Assembly: GCF_040149665.1 (NCBI RefSeq)
Contig: NZ_JBEFLP010000001.1
Coordinates: 620,001 to 684,000 of the forward strand
Length of the DNA stretch: 64,000 bases
Source: Sulfitobacter sp. HNIBRBA3233
GTDB taxonomy: Bacteria; Pseudomonadota; Alphaproteobacteria; Rhodobacterales; Rhodobacteraceae
Reading direction: 5' to 3'
Positions 1 to 7,927 of this stretch are shown piece after piece. Below the pieces are notes generated by a model. It searched no databases and was not told the DNA's origin. It saw only the letters and a program-made list of their open reading frames with translations. The position numbers were made by a program, and so were the translations under genes. Each line of letters starts with the position of its first letter. The first letter of the stretch is position 1.

Positions 1-1
1 C

Positions 2-928
2 ACCTACGAAGGCATCAAGACCGACCTGCAGGACAACATCGACCTGATCGAACTCGGCGAGATGGAAAGCGACGAGGAAGTCATCGCCGAAGCCGAGGCA
101 ACGCTGAAGGCACTGGCCAAGAAAGCCGCCCAGAAAGAGCTCGAAGCGCTGCTGAACGGCGAGGCGGACAGCAACGATACCTTCCTCGAGATCAACGCGG
201 GTGCGGGCGGGACCGAGTCCTGCGACTGGGCGTCGATGCTGGCGCGCATGTACGTCCGCTGGGCGGAAAAGAAGGGCTACAAGGTCGAGCTTCAGGCCGA
301 GAGCGCCGGCGAAGAGGCCGGGATCAAATCCGCGACCTACAAGATCGAGGGCCACAACGCCTACGGCTGGCTGAAATCCGAAAGCGGCGTGCACCGGCTG
401 GTGCGGATCAGCCCCTTCGACAGCGCGGCCAAGCGGCACACGTCCTTCACTTCGGTGAAGGTCTATCCGGTCGTCGACGACAATATCGAGATCGAGGTGA
501 ACCCCTCCGACATCCGCATCGACACCTACCGCTCCTCGGGCGCGGGCGGCCAGCACGTCAACACCACCGACTCCGCCGTGCGGATCACGCACCATCCCAC
601 GGGCATTGTGGTGACCTCCTCCGAGAAGTCGCAGCACCAGAACCGCGATATCGCCATGAAGGCGCTGAAATCGCGGCTCTACCAGATGGAGTTGGACAAA
701 CGCTCGGCCCTCGTGAACGAGGCCCACGAAAGCGCGGGTGACGCAGGCTGGGGCAACCAGATCCGCTCCTACGTGCTGCAACCCTACCAGATGGTCAAAG
801 ACCTGCGGACGAATTACGAGACTTCCGATACCAAGGGCGTGCTCGATGGCAACCTTGACGGGCTGATGGGCGCCACGCTGGCGCTTGCGGTCTCCGGCAA
901 AAGCCGCGCCGAGGCACAGGGCGAGTAG
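2..928 (+). CDS. prfB: Peptide chain release factor 2 (5'-truncated by window edge)
   Basis: Release factor 2 reads UGA and UAA stop codons in the ribosomal A site and triggers hydrolysis of peptidyl-tRNA. The frame is open from base 2, so about 308 C-terminal residues are visible of a family that is usually near 365; the true start lies upstream. The anticodon-like tripeptide SPF (codons 410-418) is the RF2 signature, where RF1 has PxT. The catalytic GGQ is encoded at 545-553 within SGAGGQHVN. The frame ends with TAG at 926-928. Because the 5' end is missing, a programmed frameshift of the kind known in E. coli prfB cannot be assessed. The amidase gene follows 65 bp downstream on the same strand. 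Confidence 0.97.
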   Translation, partial: TYEGIKTDLQDNIDLIELGEMESDEEVIAEAEATLKALAKKAAQKELEALLNGEADSNDTFLEINAGAGGTESCDWASMLARMYVRWAEKKGYKVELQAESAGEEAGIKSATYKIEGHNAYGWLKSESGVHRLVRISPFDSAAKRHTSFTSVKVYPVVDDNIEIEVNPSDIRIDTYRSSGAGGQHVNTTDSAVRITHHPTGIVVTSSEKSQHQNRDIAMKALKSRLYQMELDKRSALVNEAHESAGDAGWGNQIRSYVLQPYQMVKDLRTNYETSDTKGVLDGNLDGLMGATLALAVSGKSRAEAQGE

Positions 929-993
929 ATCCGCACCCGTCGCATGCGCGACGGGGATTGCGCGGGTAGGGCCACCCGTGGTTTTCTGCAGCC

Positions 994-2403
994 ATGGATA
1001 TATTGAAAATGGATGCGCTGGCGCAATCGGCCGCGCTGGATCAGGGTGACTTCTCGGTTGAGGAGTTGATGGACGCCACACTGGCGCGGATCGAGGCCGT
1101 GAACGGCACCGTGAACGCGATCGTCAGCCTGCGCGACGGCGACCGTCTGCGTGCGGAGGCGCGCGAGGCCGACAGCGGCCCGCGGCGCGGCTGGCTGCAC
1201 GGCATACCGATCGCGATCAAGGACCTGTCGAACGCGGCGGGCCTGCCGACGTCGCGGGGATCGCCGCTCTTCGACGGAGAGATTGCCGAAACCGACGACA
1301 TCATGGTCGCACGGTTGCGTCAGGCGGGCGCAATCATCATCGGCAAGACGAACACGCCGGAATTCGGTCTCGGATCGCATACGTTCAACCCGGTGCACGG
1401 GGCCACGCTCAACCCCTACGATACAACACGCAGCGCGGGCGGATCATCGGGCGGGGCGGCGGTGGCGCTGGCCACAGGAATGCTGAGCGTTGCGGACGGG
1501 TCGGACATGATGGGCAGCCTGCGCAACCCGGCGGGCTGGAACAATGTCTACGGCATGCGCCCCACCTGGGGCACCGTCCCGTCCGAGGCCGAGGGCGATC
1601 TGTTCCTGCACCAATTGTCCACGAACGGGCCGATGGCGCGCAGCCCCGGCGATCTGGCGGCGCTTCTGGACACGATGATCGGCTCTGACCCACGCCAGCC
1701 GCTGACATGGGCGGGGCGCAAGACCCTCACCACCGTCGCCAAGGCCCCGAAAAAGCTGCGCATCGGCTATCTGGGCGACTGGAACGGGGCCCTGCCGCTG
1801 GAAGAGGGGATCGAAGAGATTTCGCAGGACGCGATGAACGGGCTGCGCGATCTGGGGCACCGTGTCTCGGCGCTGGAGGCGCCTTTCGACATGGACGCGC
1901 TGTGGCAGTCGTGGACCGATTTGCGGTCCTTCGCCGTGGCCGGCGGGCTGGGGCCGATCTATGACGATCCGGCGCGGCGCGGCTATCTCAAACCGGCAGC
2001 AGTTTGGGAAATCGAACGCGGACGCGCGATGACCGCGGGCGTGATCCAGCGCGCGAGCGAGATCCGCTCGGACTGGTTCCGCCGGTGCACGCGCCTGTTC
2101 GAAAGCTTTGACGTGCTGGCACTGCCGTCCGCCCAGATGTGGCCCTTCGACGTGAACTGGGTCTTTCCCGAGGTGATCGCGGGCCGCCCGATGGACACCT
2201 ACCACCGCTGGATGCAGGTGGTGATCCCCGCAGGACTGATCGGCCTGCCGGTCGTCAATATTCCCGCGGGCTTCGGGGCGAACGGGCTGCCGGCAGGCAT
2301 CCAGCTGATTGGGCCACGGATGAGCGACGCCAGACTGCTGCAACTGGCCGGACAATGGCACGCGGCTACCGACTGGCCCGGCGCGCGGCCCCCGCCGGTA
2401 TGA
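994..2403 (+). CDS. Amidase-signature family hydrolase
   Basis: This 469-aa protein belongs to the amidase signature family, which hydrolyses amides with a Ser-cisSer-Lys triad. The catalytic Lys is near residue 76 (IAIKDL), the cis-Ser lies in GGSSGG at about 149-154, and the nucleophile Ser is about 175 in GSDMMGSLRNP. The usual GSDTGGS oxyanion loop reads GSDMMGS here, a variant seen in a proteobacterial subgroup (recalled, not checked). Length is normal for the family. It follows prfB in the same direction but with a gap, so an operon is uncertain. It could be an amidase of small amides or of the AtzF type. There is no partner gatC or gatB, so GatA is unlikely. The substrate is unknown. 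Confidence 0.88.
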   Translation: MDILKMDALAQSAALDQGDFSVEELMDATLARIEAVNGTVNAIVSLRDGDRLRAEAREADSGPRRGWLHGIPIAIKDLSNAAGLPTSRGSPLFDGEIAETDDIMVARLRQAGAIIIGKTNTPEFGLGSHTFNPVHGATLNPYDTTRSAGGSSGGAAVALATGMLSVADGSDMMGSLRNPAGWNNVYGMRPTWGTVPSEAEGDLFLHQLSTNGPMARSPGDLAALLDTMIGSDPRQPLTWAGRKTLTTVAKAPKKLRIGYLGDWNGALPLEEGIEEISQDAMNGLRDLGHRVSALEAPFDMDALWQSWTDLRSFAVAGGLGPIYDDPARRGYLKPAAVWEIERGRAMTAGVIQRASEIRSDWFRRCTRLFESFDVLALPSAQMWPFDVNWVFPEVIAGRPMDTYHRWMQVVIPAGLIGLPVVNIPAGFGANGLPAGIQLIGPRMSDARLLQLAGQWHAATDWPGARPPPV

Positions 2404-2481
2404 CGTTGCCACGCGCCGCGCGGACCCCGTGGGGCCGGGGTAGCGCGGGCCAGGGGGACGGTAACCTGCCGCGTTGCACAG

Positions 2482-2703
2482 CTAGGTGAGGGCGGTTTCG
2501 CGGCCCTGCACGATCAGCAGTTCGCGCAGCTCGTCGGCCTGCGGATCCCCGGCTTCAAGGGCAAAGACCATGGCATGGGTCAGGTAGAAACACGCGGCAT
2601 CCAGATCCAGCGCCTGTTCGGCGGCCTGCCGGTAAAGCGTGACCAGTGCCGCCAGATCGCCCGCTTCATGCGCCGCCAGAAGCTGCGCATCGAGGGGGAT
2701 CAT
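2482..2703 (-). CDS. Small conserved helical protein coupled to the Rieske oxygenase
   Basis: A 73-aa, Ala/Leu-rich, apparently all-helical protein without signal peptide or cysteine motif; residues 10-45 look like a single TPR-like helical hairpin. Its ATG (2701-2703) overlaps the TGA of the upstream oxygenase gene in an ATGA arrangement, so the two are translationally coupled. I do not recognise the family. The tight coupling suggests an accessory or stabilising role for the oxygenase, which is inference only. It ends with TAG at 2482-2484, facing the amidase gene. Confidence 0.7.
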   Translation of the reverse strand: MIPLDAQLLAAHEAGDLAALVTLYRQAAEQALDLDAACFYLTHAMVFALEAGDPQADELRELLIVQGRETALT

Positions 2704-3857
2704 TCCGCCGCCATGCCCGTGCGCCGTCGTTCAAGCTGTGCCGCGACCCAGTCGTGAAACAGATGCGTGGGCCCGTCCATCGCGGGCGAAAAGCGCCCGC
2801 CGTCGAACCCCGGGGCGTGACGGCCGCGCTGCATGCCCTCGACCACAAAGATGTCCTCCTTGAAGACCGCCTGCCACTGTTCGGTGTTGCGCGCCCGCAG
2901 ATCGGGGTCGGATTTCGGCGCGGCATAGTAGATGTGGATATTCTCGACCGTGCGTTCGGTGCTTTCGGGCACGAGGATGATCGCGAAACTGTGGTCGCGG
3001 TGGACACCCAGAAGCACGTTGGGAAAGAGTGTCACATATTCTGCCGCAGTATCCCATTTGTCGCTCAGCCCGTCAAAATCCGCGAAAAGGCTGCCGTCCT
3101 CGCCGCGGAGTTGGCGGTAGACCAGCGTCCCCTGACCCGAATACTGGCCGGGAACTTCGATGTGATAATGATCCTCCAGCCGCGAATAGCTGTTCAGACC
3201 GGGATGAACCCACGGCAGGTGGTAGCTTTCGCAATAGTTCTCGACTGCGAGCTTCCAGTTCGCCGCGAGCGTGAGCTGGAACCGGCTGTCGGCCCCTCCG
3301 TGGTAGAGCGGTTTGTCGAACTCGGCCCAGCGGGCCATCAGATCCGCATTCGCCACCTCAAAGGGGGCAGCGGTGCCCGATACGTTCACAAAAACCACAT
3401 CCATCCAGATATGGCTGCGCACTTCGATCAGACCCAGAAGCGCGCGGTCGATGCCTTCGTGGGTATTGCGCCCCGGGCCCCCCACATGCGGCGTGCTGAC
3501 CAGCCGCCCGTCCGTGCTGTAGCACCACGAATGGTAGGGGCAGCGGATCGCGCCCTCGATCTTGCGCGGGGCATCGACAAGGACCATGCCCCGGTGGCGG
3601 CAGATGTTCTGGAACACCCGAACGTGACCGGCGCGGTCGCGCACCACCAGAAGCGGCATACCCATCAGCGCGACGGGCACCGCATCGCCCACCTCGGGCA
3701 CATCGGCGGCGACACACAGGCCCATCCAGTTGTCGAAGAGAACCGCATCGCGTTCTTCCGCGAAACAACCGGCATCGGTGTAATGGGCGTTCGGCAGCCC
3801 GTGGGCGCGTGCGATCGGCTGCTGGACAGTAGAGATGTCTGTAGGCGCGTATGTCAT
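2700..3857 (-). CDS. Rieske non-heme iron oxygenase, alpha subunit (possible quaternary-ammonium type)
   Basis: A 385-aa ring-hydroxylating-type oxygenase alpha subunit. The Rieske [2Fe-2S] ligands are C86/H88 and C106/H109 (CRH and CPYH). The mononuclear iron site lies in NYCESYHLPWVHP, with H213 and H218. The residue that bridges the two metal sites, normally Asp, is Glu210; Glu is known at this position in carnitine oxygenase CntA and related quaternary-amine enzymes. The ATG at 3857 has GAGGAG six bases upstream; the frame is open further upstream but that extension lacks family similarity. No reductase or ferredoxin gene is adjacent, so electrons must come from elsewhere. Substrate is unproven: betaine- or carnitine-like compounds are plausible, aromatics possible. 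Confidence 0.85.
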   Translation of the reverse strand: MTYAPTDISTVQQPIARAHGLPNAHYTDAGCFAEERDAVLFDNWMGLCVAADVPEVGDAVPVALMGMPLLVVRDRAGHVRVFQNICRHRGMVLVDAPRKIEGAIRCPYHSWCYSTDGRLVSTPHVGGPGRNTHEGIDRALLGLIEVRSHIWMDVVFVNVSGTAAPFEVANADLMARWAEFDKPLYHGGADSRFQLTLAANWKLAVENYCESYHLPWVHPGLNSYSRLEDHYHIEVPGQYSGQGTLVYRQLRGEDGSLFADFDGLSDKWDTAAEYVTLFPNVLLGVHRDHSFAIILVPESTERTVENIHIYYAAPKSDPDLRARNTEQWQAVFKEDIFVVEGMQRGRHAPGFDGGRFSPAMDGPTHLFHDWVAAQLERRRTGMAAE

Positions 3858-4177
3858 GGCGGTCTCCTCTGCTTTGAACCTAGCAGAACCGCGCCGTCGG
3901 GAGCGGACCATGCGCGACGGAAGTTTCCCAAGGGCGACACGTTTGGGGGTGCCGTGCGGCGTGGGATGGGGAGTGATTCGCGAAAGACACGGCGGGCACA
4001 AGCAAAGCGTGTGTCGGAAAAATCGGGCTCAATTCAGCGATGTGCTTCGGGCGCGGAGCGGGCGGGAATGACGACAAATAACGGCGTGATCCCAACATAT
4101 CTGTTGATTGCGGGTCACATTCTATATCTGTGGAAGGGTGAATGCCGGGCGGGTGCGCCGGCAGGAAAGGCTTTGAA
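3858..4177. other. Divergent intergenic region (320 bp)
   Basis: This lies between the Rieske oxygenase (minus) and the acidic protein (plus) and should hold both promoters. The part near 4077-4135 is AT-richer than its surroundings and contains TATATCTG-like words, but I cannot define a -35/-10 pair with confidence. Open frames here lack ribosome binding sites and coding character. Confidence 0.4.
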
Positions 4178-4624
4178 ATGCTGGGCGCGGTGCTGTGGAG
4201 CGACGAAGACGCGGGCAGGGCGGTGATATGGTGCGCTGATCAAGGGCCGCTCGCCTTTCACGTGGGGCCGCCGCGGCTCCGGACCGGCGATACTGTTTCC
4301 TTCGAAATCGAACTGGTGGTCGAACACCGTCTGGCGGTCGACGTGCACCCTGCGCCGCGCAAGGCTGAAATTCCGCTGCCCGATACCCTGATAGCCGAGG
4401 CTGCCCGACAGCTGGAACCCCGTCAGGTCAACGCGCTGTTCCAGCGGATCGAGGCAATCGTCGGACAGGCGGTGCCGGACGACCTCGGTGACGACGACGA
4501 GGAGGATGAGTTTGGTGACGACGACGATCCGTCCGCCGCCACGACGCAGGAGGCCGGGCCGGTCTGGCCCAGCAACGTCGTCCCGTTCCGCTTTACCGGG
4601 TTGCCGCGCAAGAAGCGCGACTGA
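4178..4624 (+). CDS. Hypothetical acidic protein with cold-shock-like N-terminus
   Basis: A 148-aa protein starting at ATG 4178 behind AGGAAAGG. Residues 1-60 resemble a very divergent cold-shock (OB-fold) domain: GAVLW matches the GTVKW start and GDTVSFEIE...LAVDVHP matches the GxxVxFE...AxNVxP end, but the aromatic RNP motifs are not intact. A helical segment (about 65-100) is followed by an extremely acidic stretch (about 102-118) and a basic C-terminal tip (LPRKKRD). No signal peptide is seen. It converges on ilvN with a 6-bp gap. The OB-fold idea is my pattern match only; function is unknown. Confidence 0.72.
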   Translation: MLGAVLWSDEDAGRAVIWCADQGPLAFHVGPPRLRTGDTVSFEIELVVEHRLAVDVHPAPRKAEIPLPDTLIAEAARQLEPRQVNALFQRIEAIVGQAVPDDLGDDDEEDEFGDDDDPSAATTQEAGPVWPSNVVPFRFTGLPRKKRD

Positions 4625-4630
4625 CCCCCA

Positions 4631-5191
4631 TCATTCGCCGCGCGACAGCGCCGCGACGCCGGTGCGGGCGATTTCGGTCAGCCCGAGCGGCCGCATCAGA
4701 TCGGCAAAGGCGTCGATCTTGTCCGGCGCGCCGGTGATCTCGAAGACGAAGCTTTCCAGCGTGCTGTCCACCACATTGGCGCGGAAGATATCGGCCAGAC
4801 GCAGCGCCTCGACCCGTTTGTCGCCGCTGCCCGCAACCTTGAGCATCGCGAGCTCGCGTTCGACCGCCTTGCCCTCGACCGTAAGGTCGTGAACATCGCG
4901 CACCGAGATGATGCGCCCCAGCTGCGCCTTGATCTGTTCGATGATCTGCGGCGTGCCGGTGGTGACGATGGTGATGCGGCTGAGGTGGCCGGTATGATCC
5001 ACCTCGGCCACGGTCAGGCTGTCGATGTTATAGCCACGGCCCGAAAACAGGCCGATCACACGGGCCAGCACGCCCGGCTCGTTCTCGACCAACACGGCCA
5101 GCGTATGGCGTTCTTCCACGTCCGAGAAATCCGGGCGCAGGTTGTAGGCGGAGTGGCTGTTGGCACCCTTTTTGATTTTTAGCGGGGACAT
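4631..5191 (-). CDS. ilvN: Acetolactate synthase, regulatory (small) subunit
   Basis: This 186-aa subunit binds the catalytic subunit of acetohydroxyacid synthase and makes it sensitive to valine feedback inhibition. An N-terminal ACT domain (about 28-105: HTLAVLVENEPGVLARV...RGYNIDSLTV) is followed by the conserved C-terminal small-subunit domain ending in TGVAALSRG. The start at 5191 has GGAG about eight bases upstream. The extra 25 residues before the ACT domain (basic, SPLKIKKG) are normal for alphaproteobacterial forms. It lies downstream of ilvB on the same strand, 376 bp away, so it may be co-transcribed or have its own promoter. The symbol ilvH is used in some genomes. Confidence 0.95.
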   Translation of the reverse strand: MSPLKIKKGANSHSAYNLRPDFSDVEERHTLAVLVENEPGVLARVIGLFSGRGYNIDSLTVAEVDHTGHLSRITIVTTGTPQIIEQIKAQLGRIISVRDVHDLTVEGKAVERELAMLKVAGSGDKRVEALRLADIFRANVVDSTLESFVFEITGAPDKIDAFADLMRPLGLTEIARTGVAALSRGE

Positions 5192-5567
5192 GGGGAAGCT
5201 CCTTCGGGGGCGGCGCAGAGGGACGCGGGTTTGAACCTTGGACGAGAACAGTCTGTTTCGCACTGGGGCTGAAACATTACCGTCCTGCCTTTCGTTTCTG
5301 CGGCAATGAAAATTGAACGATGGGGTGGCTGTAACGTGTGCGGAATTTTCGGGATGCTTTCGCTTTTCAAGAGATCGCCGCTGTTGCGGTTCGACGACGT
5401 GTTCGCCGATGACCCCTGCGACAGTGCCATTCCCGTCAGCACCGCAAGCGCGGGCCGCGAACATCCGCTGACCGACCGCACCCGCTGCGACAGCGACGCG
5501 CCCGGCTGACGGCGCCCCCGCCGGTGATGCGGCGAGGGGGCCTTTGCAAAAGGACGGTCCGTGCGGA
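5192..5567. other. Intergenic region between ilvB and ilvN (376 bp)
   Basis: An unusually long gap inside a two-gene pathway unit. Just after the ilvB stop there is an imperfect GC-rich hairpin (about 5511-5542) with no clear U-tract, so termination is doubtful. A plus-strand frame of 67 codons at 5306-5509 has no ribosome binding site and no recognisable protein character. An ilvN promoter could lie in the AT-richer 5280-5370 part, but none is defined. Confidence 0.4.
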
Positions 5568-7319
5568 TCACACCAGCACCTTGCCCTCGGCGTCGATGGC
5601 GGTCGATGTGTCCACATCGCCCATGATCATCTCGTTGTGGGCCTTGCCCGAGGGGATCATCGGGAAACAGTTCTCGTGCTTTTCGACCAGACAGTCGAAG
5701 ATCACCGGACCGTCGTGGTTGATCATCTCCATGATCGCATCGTCCAGATCGGCGGGATCCGAACAGATGATCCCCTTGGCACCGAAGGCTTCGGCCAGCT
5801 TCACGAAATCGGGCAGGGCCTCGGACCAGGATTGCGAATAACGCTCGCCGTGCAGCAGCTCCTGCCACTGGCGCACCATGCCGAGGCGTTCGTTGTTCAG
5901 GATGAACTGTTTGACCGGCAGGTTGTACTGCACGGCTGTGCCCATCTCCTGCATGTTCATCAGCCACGACGCTTCGCCCGCCACGTTGATGACCAGCGCA
6001 TCGGGATGCGCCATCTGCACACCGATCGACGCGGGAAAGCCGTAGCCCATGGTGCCGAGGCCCCCGGATGTCATCCAGCGGTTCGGTTCCTCAAATCCGA
6101 GGTATTGCGCGGCCCACATCTGGTGCTGGCCCACCTCGGTACAGATATACCGGTCGTGGTCCTTGGTCAGCGCCTCAAGCCGCGCGATCGCGTGCTGGGG
6201 CTTGATGGTCGAACCGCTCTGCTTGAACTTCAGGCAGTCGACCGCGCGCCATTTCTCGATCTGTGTCCACCACTTGGCCACCGCTTCGCTGTTGGTCTTG
6301 CGACCGCGCGACTTCCAGACTTTCAGCAGATCTTCCAGTACGTGACCCACGTCGCCCATGATCGGGATGTCCACGCGGATGACCTTGTTGATCGAGCTTG
6401 GGTCGATGTCGATATGCGCCTTGGTCGATCGGGGGCTGAATTTCTCGACCACGCCGGTGATGCGGTCGTCGAACCGCGCGCCGATGTTGATCATCAGGTC
6501 GCAGTCGTGCATCGACATATTCGCCTCGTAGGTGCCGTGCATCCCCAGCATCCCCAGCCATTTGTCGCCCGACGCAGGGTAGGAGCCGAGCCCCATCAGC
6601 GTCGAGGTGATCGGGAAGCCCGTCGCCTCGACCAGTTCGCGCAGAAGCTGGCTGGCGCCGGGACCGGAGTTGATGACACCGCCGCCGGTGTAGAACACCG
6701 GACGCTTGGCTTTTTCGATGGCTTCGACCAGTTCGGTGATCGCCTCCATGTCGCCCTTGAGCTGTGGCTGGTAATGCGACAGCTGCGGCTTTTTGGACTG
6801 ATACGTCCCCGAGGCGAATTGCACGTCCTTGGGAATATCGACCAACACCGGACCGGGCCGACCGTTGGTGGCGATGTGGAACGCCTCGTGGATCACACCA
6901 GAGAGCCGGTCCGTCTCCTTCACCAGCCAGTTGTGTTTGGTGCACGGACGGGTGATGCCAACGGTGTCGGCCTCCTGAAACGCGTCCGAGCCGATCATGA
7001 AGGTCGGCACCTGTCCGGTCAGCACCACGATCGGGATACTGTCCATCAACGCATCCGTAAGGCCCGTCACCGCGTTGGTGGCACCGGGACCGGAGGTCAC
7101 GAGAACCACACCCGGTTTGCCCGTGGCGCGGGCATACCCCTCGGCGGCGTGCACGGCACCCTGTTCGTGGCGCACCAATACGTGCTTGATGTGGTTTTGC
7201 TGGAAAATCTCGTCGTAGATCGGCAGGACGGCACCGCCGGGATACCCAAATACGGTATCGACGCCCTGATCTATCAGGGCTTGAACGATCATCTTCGCTC
7301 CGGTCATCTGGCGTGTCAT
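5568..7319 (-). CDS. ilvB: Acetolactate synthase, catalytic (large) subunit
   Basis: ThDP- and FAD-dependent enzyme joining pyruvate with pyruvate or 2-ketobutyrate, the first common step of valine, leucine and isoleucine synthesis. At 583 aa it has normal length: N-terminal PYR domain with catalytic Glu52 (RHEQGAVHAAEGYARATG), central FAD domain, C-terminal PP domain. The ThDP/Mg motif, classically GDG-X24-NN, reads GEA-X24-NN (residues 448-450 and 475-476), so the Mg-binding Asp is Glu; the spacing is exact. The start at 7319 has GGA-rich sequence upstream. An attenuator with a Leu/Val/Ile leader peptide precedes it (7409-7569). Called ilvI or ilvG in some species. Confidence 0.96.
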   Translation of the reverse strand: MTRQMTGAKMIVQALIDQGVDTVFGYPGGAVLPIYDEIFQQNHIKHVLVRHEQGAVHAAEGYARATGKPGVVLVTSGPGATNAVTGLTDALMDSIPIVVLTGQVPTFMIGSDAFQEADTVGITRPCTKHNWLVKETDRLSGVIHEAFHIATNGRPGPVLVDIPKDVQFASGTYQSKKPQLSHYQPQLKGDMEAITELVEAIEKAKRPVFYTGGGVINSGPGASQLLRELVEATGFPITSTLMGLGSYPASGDKWLGMLGMHGTYEANMSMHDCDLMINIGARFDDRITGVVEKFSPRSTKAHIDIDPSSINKVIRVDIPIMGDVGHVLEDLLKVWKSRGRKTNSEAVAKWWTQIEKWRAVDCLKFKQSGSTIKPQHAIARLEALTKDHDRYICTEVGQHQMWAAQYLGFEEPNRWMTSGGLGTMGYGFPASIGVQMAHPDALVINVAGEASWLMNMQEMGTAVQYNLPVKQFILNNERLGMVRQWQELLHGERYSQSWSEALPDFVKLAEAFGAKGIICSDPADLDDAIMEMINHDGPVIFDCLVEKHENCFPMIPSGKAHNEMIMGDVDTSTAIDAEGKVLV

Positions 7320-7408
7320 GTCTGCGGGTCCTTGTCCTTGGCTTCCGGCAATAGTGCCTCTTCAGGCGGTTTGTGTCGTGGCGGGGCTGTCGTTCCGGGG
7401 GAGGGCAT

Positions 7409-7436
7409 AAAAAAACCCCCGATGTTTGATCGGGGG
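7409..7436 (-). terminator. Attenuator terminator upstream of ilvB
   Basis: On the minus strand CCCCCGAT - 5-nt loop - ATCGGGGG is a perfect 8-bp stem followed by seven T residues, a textbook intrinsic terminator. It sits 27 bp after the leader-peptide stop and about 90 bp before the ilvB start. Its first base pair is shared with the competing antiterminator helix, which is why I read it as conditional rather than constitutive. Confidence 0.92.
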
Positions 7437-7478
7437 CGCATGGGTTCGATTATGGTCTACCGTCACCGGCCCATGCGC
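7436..7478 (-). promoter_or_regulatory. Antiterminator helix of the ilvB leader
   Basis: On the minus strand GCGCATGGG (7478-7470, inside leader codons 11-14) is perfectly complementary to CCCATGCGC (7444-7436), nine base pairs. The 3' arm runs into the first base of the terminator stem, so the two structures abut and compete. A ribosome stalled on the Leu/Val/Ile codons would leave the 5' arm free and favour antitermination; one that reaches the stop codon would cover it. That is the usual logic of leader-peptide attenuation, inferred here from geometry. Confidence 0.8.
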
Positions 7479-7510
7479 GTGCTTCCTACAATGACGACTA
7501 GGTCCAACAT
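7463..7510 (-). CDS. ilvB leader peptide (attenuation peptide)
   Basis: A 15-codon frame, MLDLVVIVGSTRMGR, starting with ATG at 7510 behind GAGGAG and ending in TGA. Six of residues 2-8 are Leu, Val or Ile, the end products of the pathway, including the Leu codon CTA, which I expect to be rare at this GC content. It lies about 23 nt after the predicted transcript start and just before a terminator. Leader peptides of this kind control ilvB and ilvI genes in many proteobacteria (established). Its role is to sense charged tRNA-Leu/Val/Ile rather than to act as a protein. It is too short for normal gene callers. Confidence 0.87.
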   Translation of the reverse strand: MLDLVVIVGSTRMGR

Positions 7511-7540
7511 GACCCGTTTCTCCTCGCGTTGATGGAGGCG

Positions 7541-7569
7541 ACATTATGGTTGTCGGAAAACGGCGTCAA
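7541..7569 (-). promoter_or_regulatory. Predicted sigma-70 promoter of the ilvB leader
   Basis: On the minus strand TTGACG (7569-7564) and TAATGT (7546-7541) are separated by exactly 17 bp, close to the -35/-10 consensus. The transcript would start near 7533, giving a short untranslated leader before the leader-peptide ATG at 7510. No other promoter of similar quality is seen between here and ilvB. Confidence 0.75.
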
Positions 7570-7927
7570 CCGCCAATCTCGCGAAATTAATGTCTCTGGG
7601 TCACAAAACTGCGACATATTGTTGCGCCGTTTTGTCGCGCCCCGACATTTTCGGCAAATACACGCCGGATTTGGACCGCGGTCGGACGCGCAGAAACTTC
7701 CGCCGGGCAGAGGGCGCATGCGGAGCGGACCACCGGCCGGCCGCGGGAGCCTGAGTGGCAAAAATCGCCGTCCGTGTTCTTGCAGTGCGCGTATCGCGAG
7801 CGGCCATCCGGCGCCGCCCGGGCGGATCACGCCGCGTAATTTTCGGAACCCGCATGGGGGAGTTGACGTTCTCTCTGCAACAGCACGGACCGCAGCGCGG
7901 GCCGGAAGTAATTGAAAGGACAGAACA
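7570..7927. other. Intergenic region upstream of the ilvB promoter (358 bp)
   Basis: This separates the minus-strand ilvB unit from the plus-strand 96-aa gene at 7928. Open frames exist on both strands because of the GC content, but they are rich in Arg, Pro and Ala, lack ribosome binding sites and look like shadows. The promoter of the downstream gene should lie in the last 100 bp; I cannot define it. Confidence 0.4.

Noticed and set aside
994-2403. Amidase considered as GatA of the Glu-tRNA amidotransferase
   Set aside because: No gatC or gatB nearby and the oxyanion loop differs (GSDMMGS); a general amidase is more likely.
5306-5509. A 67-codon plus-strand frame between ilvB and ilvN
   Set aside because: No ribosome binding site, mixed composition and no recognisable feature; kept only as a note in the intergenic entry.
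5544-7532. A 662-codon plus-strand frame opposite ilvB
   Set aside because: Shadow of ilvB; it also crosses the attenuator and promoter and has no start signal.
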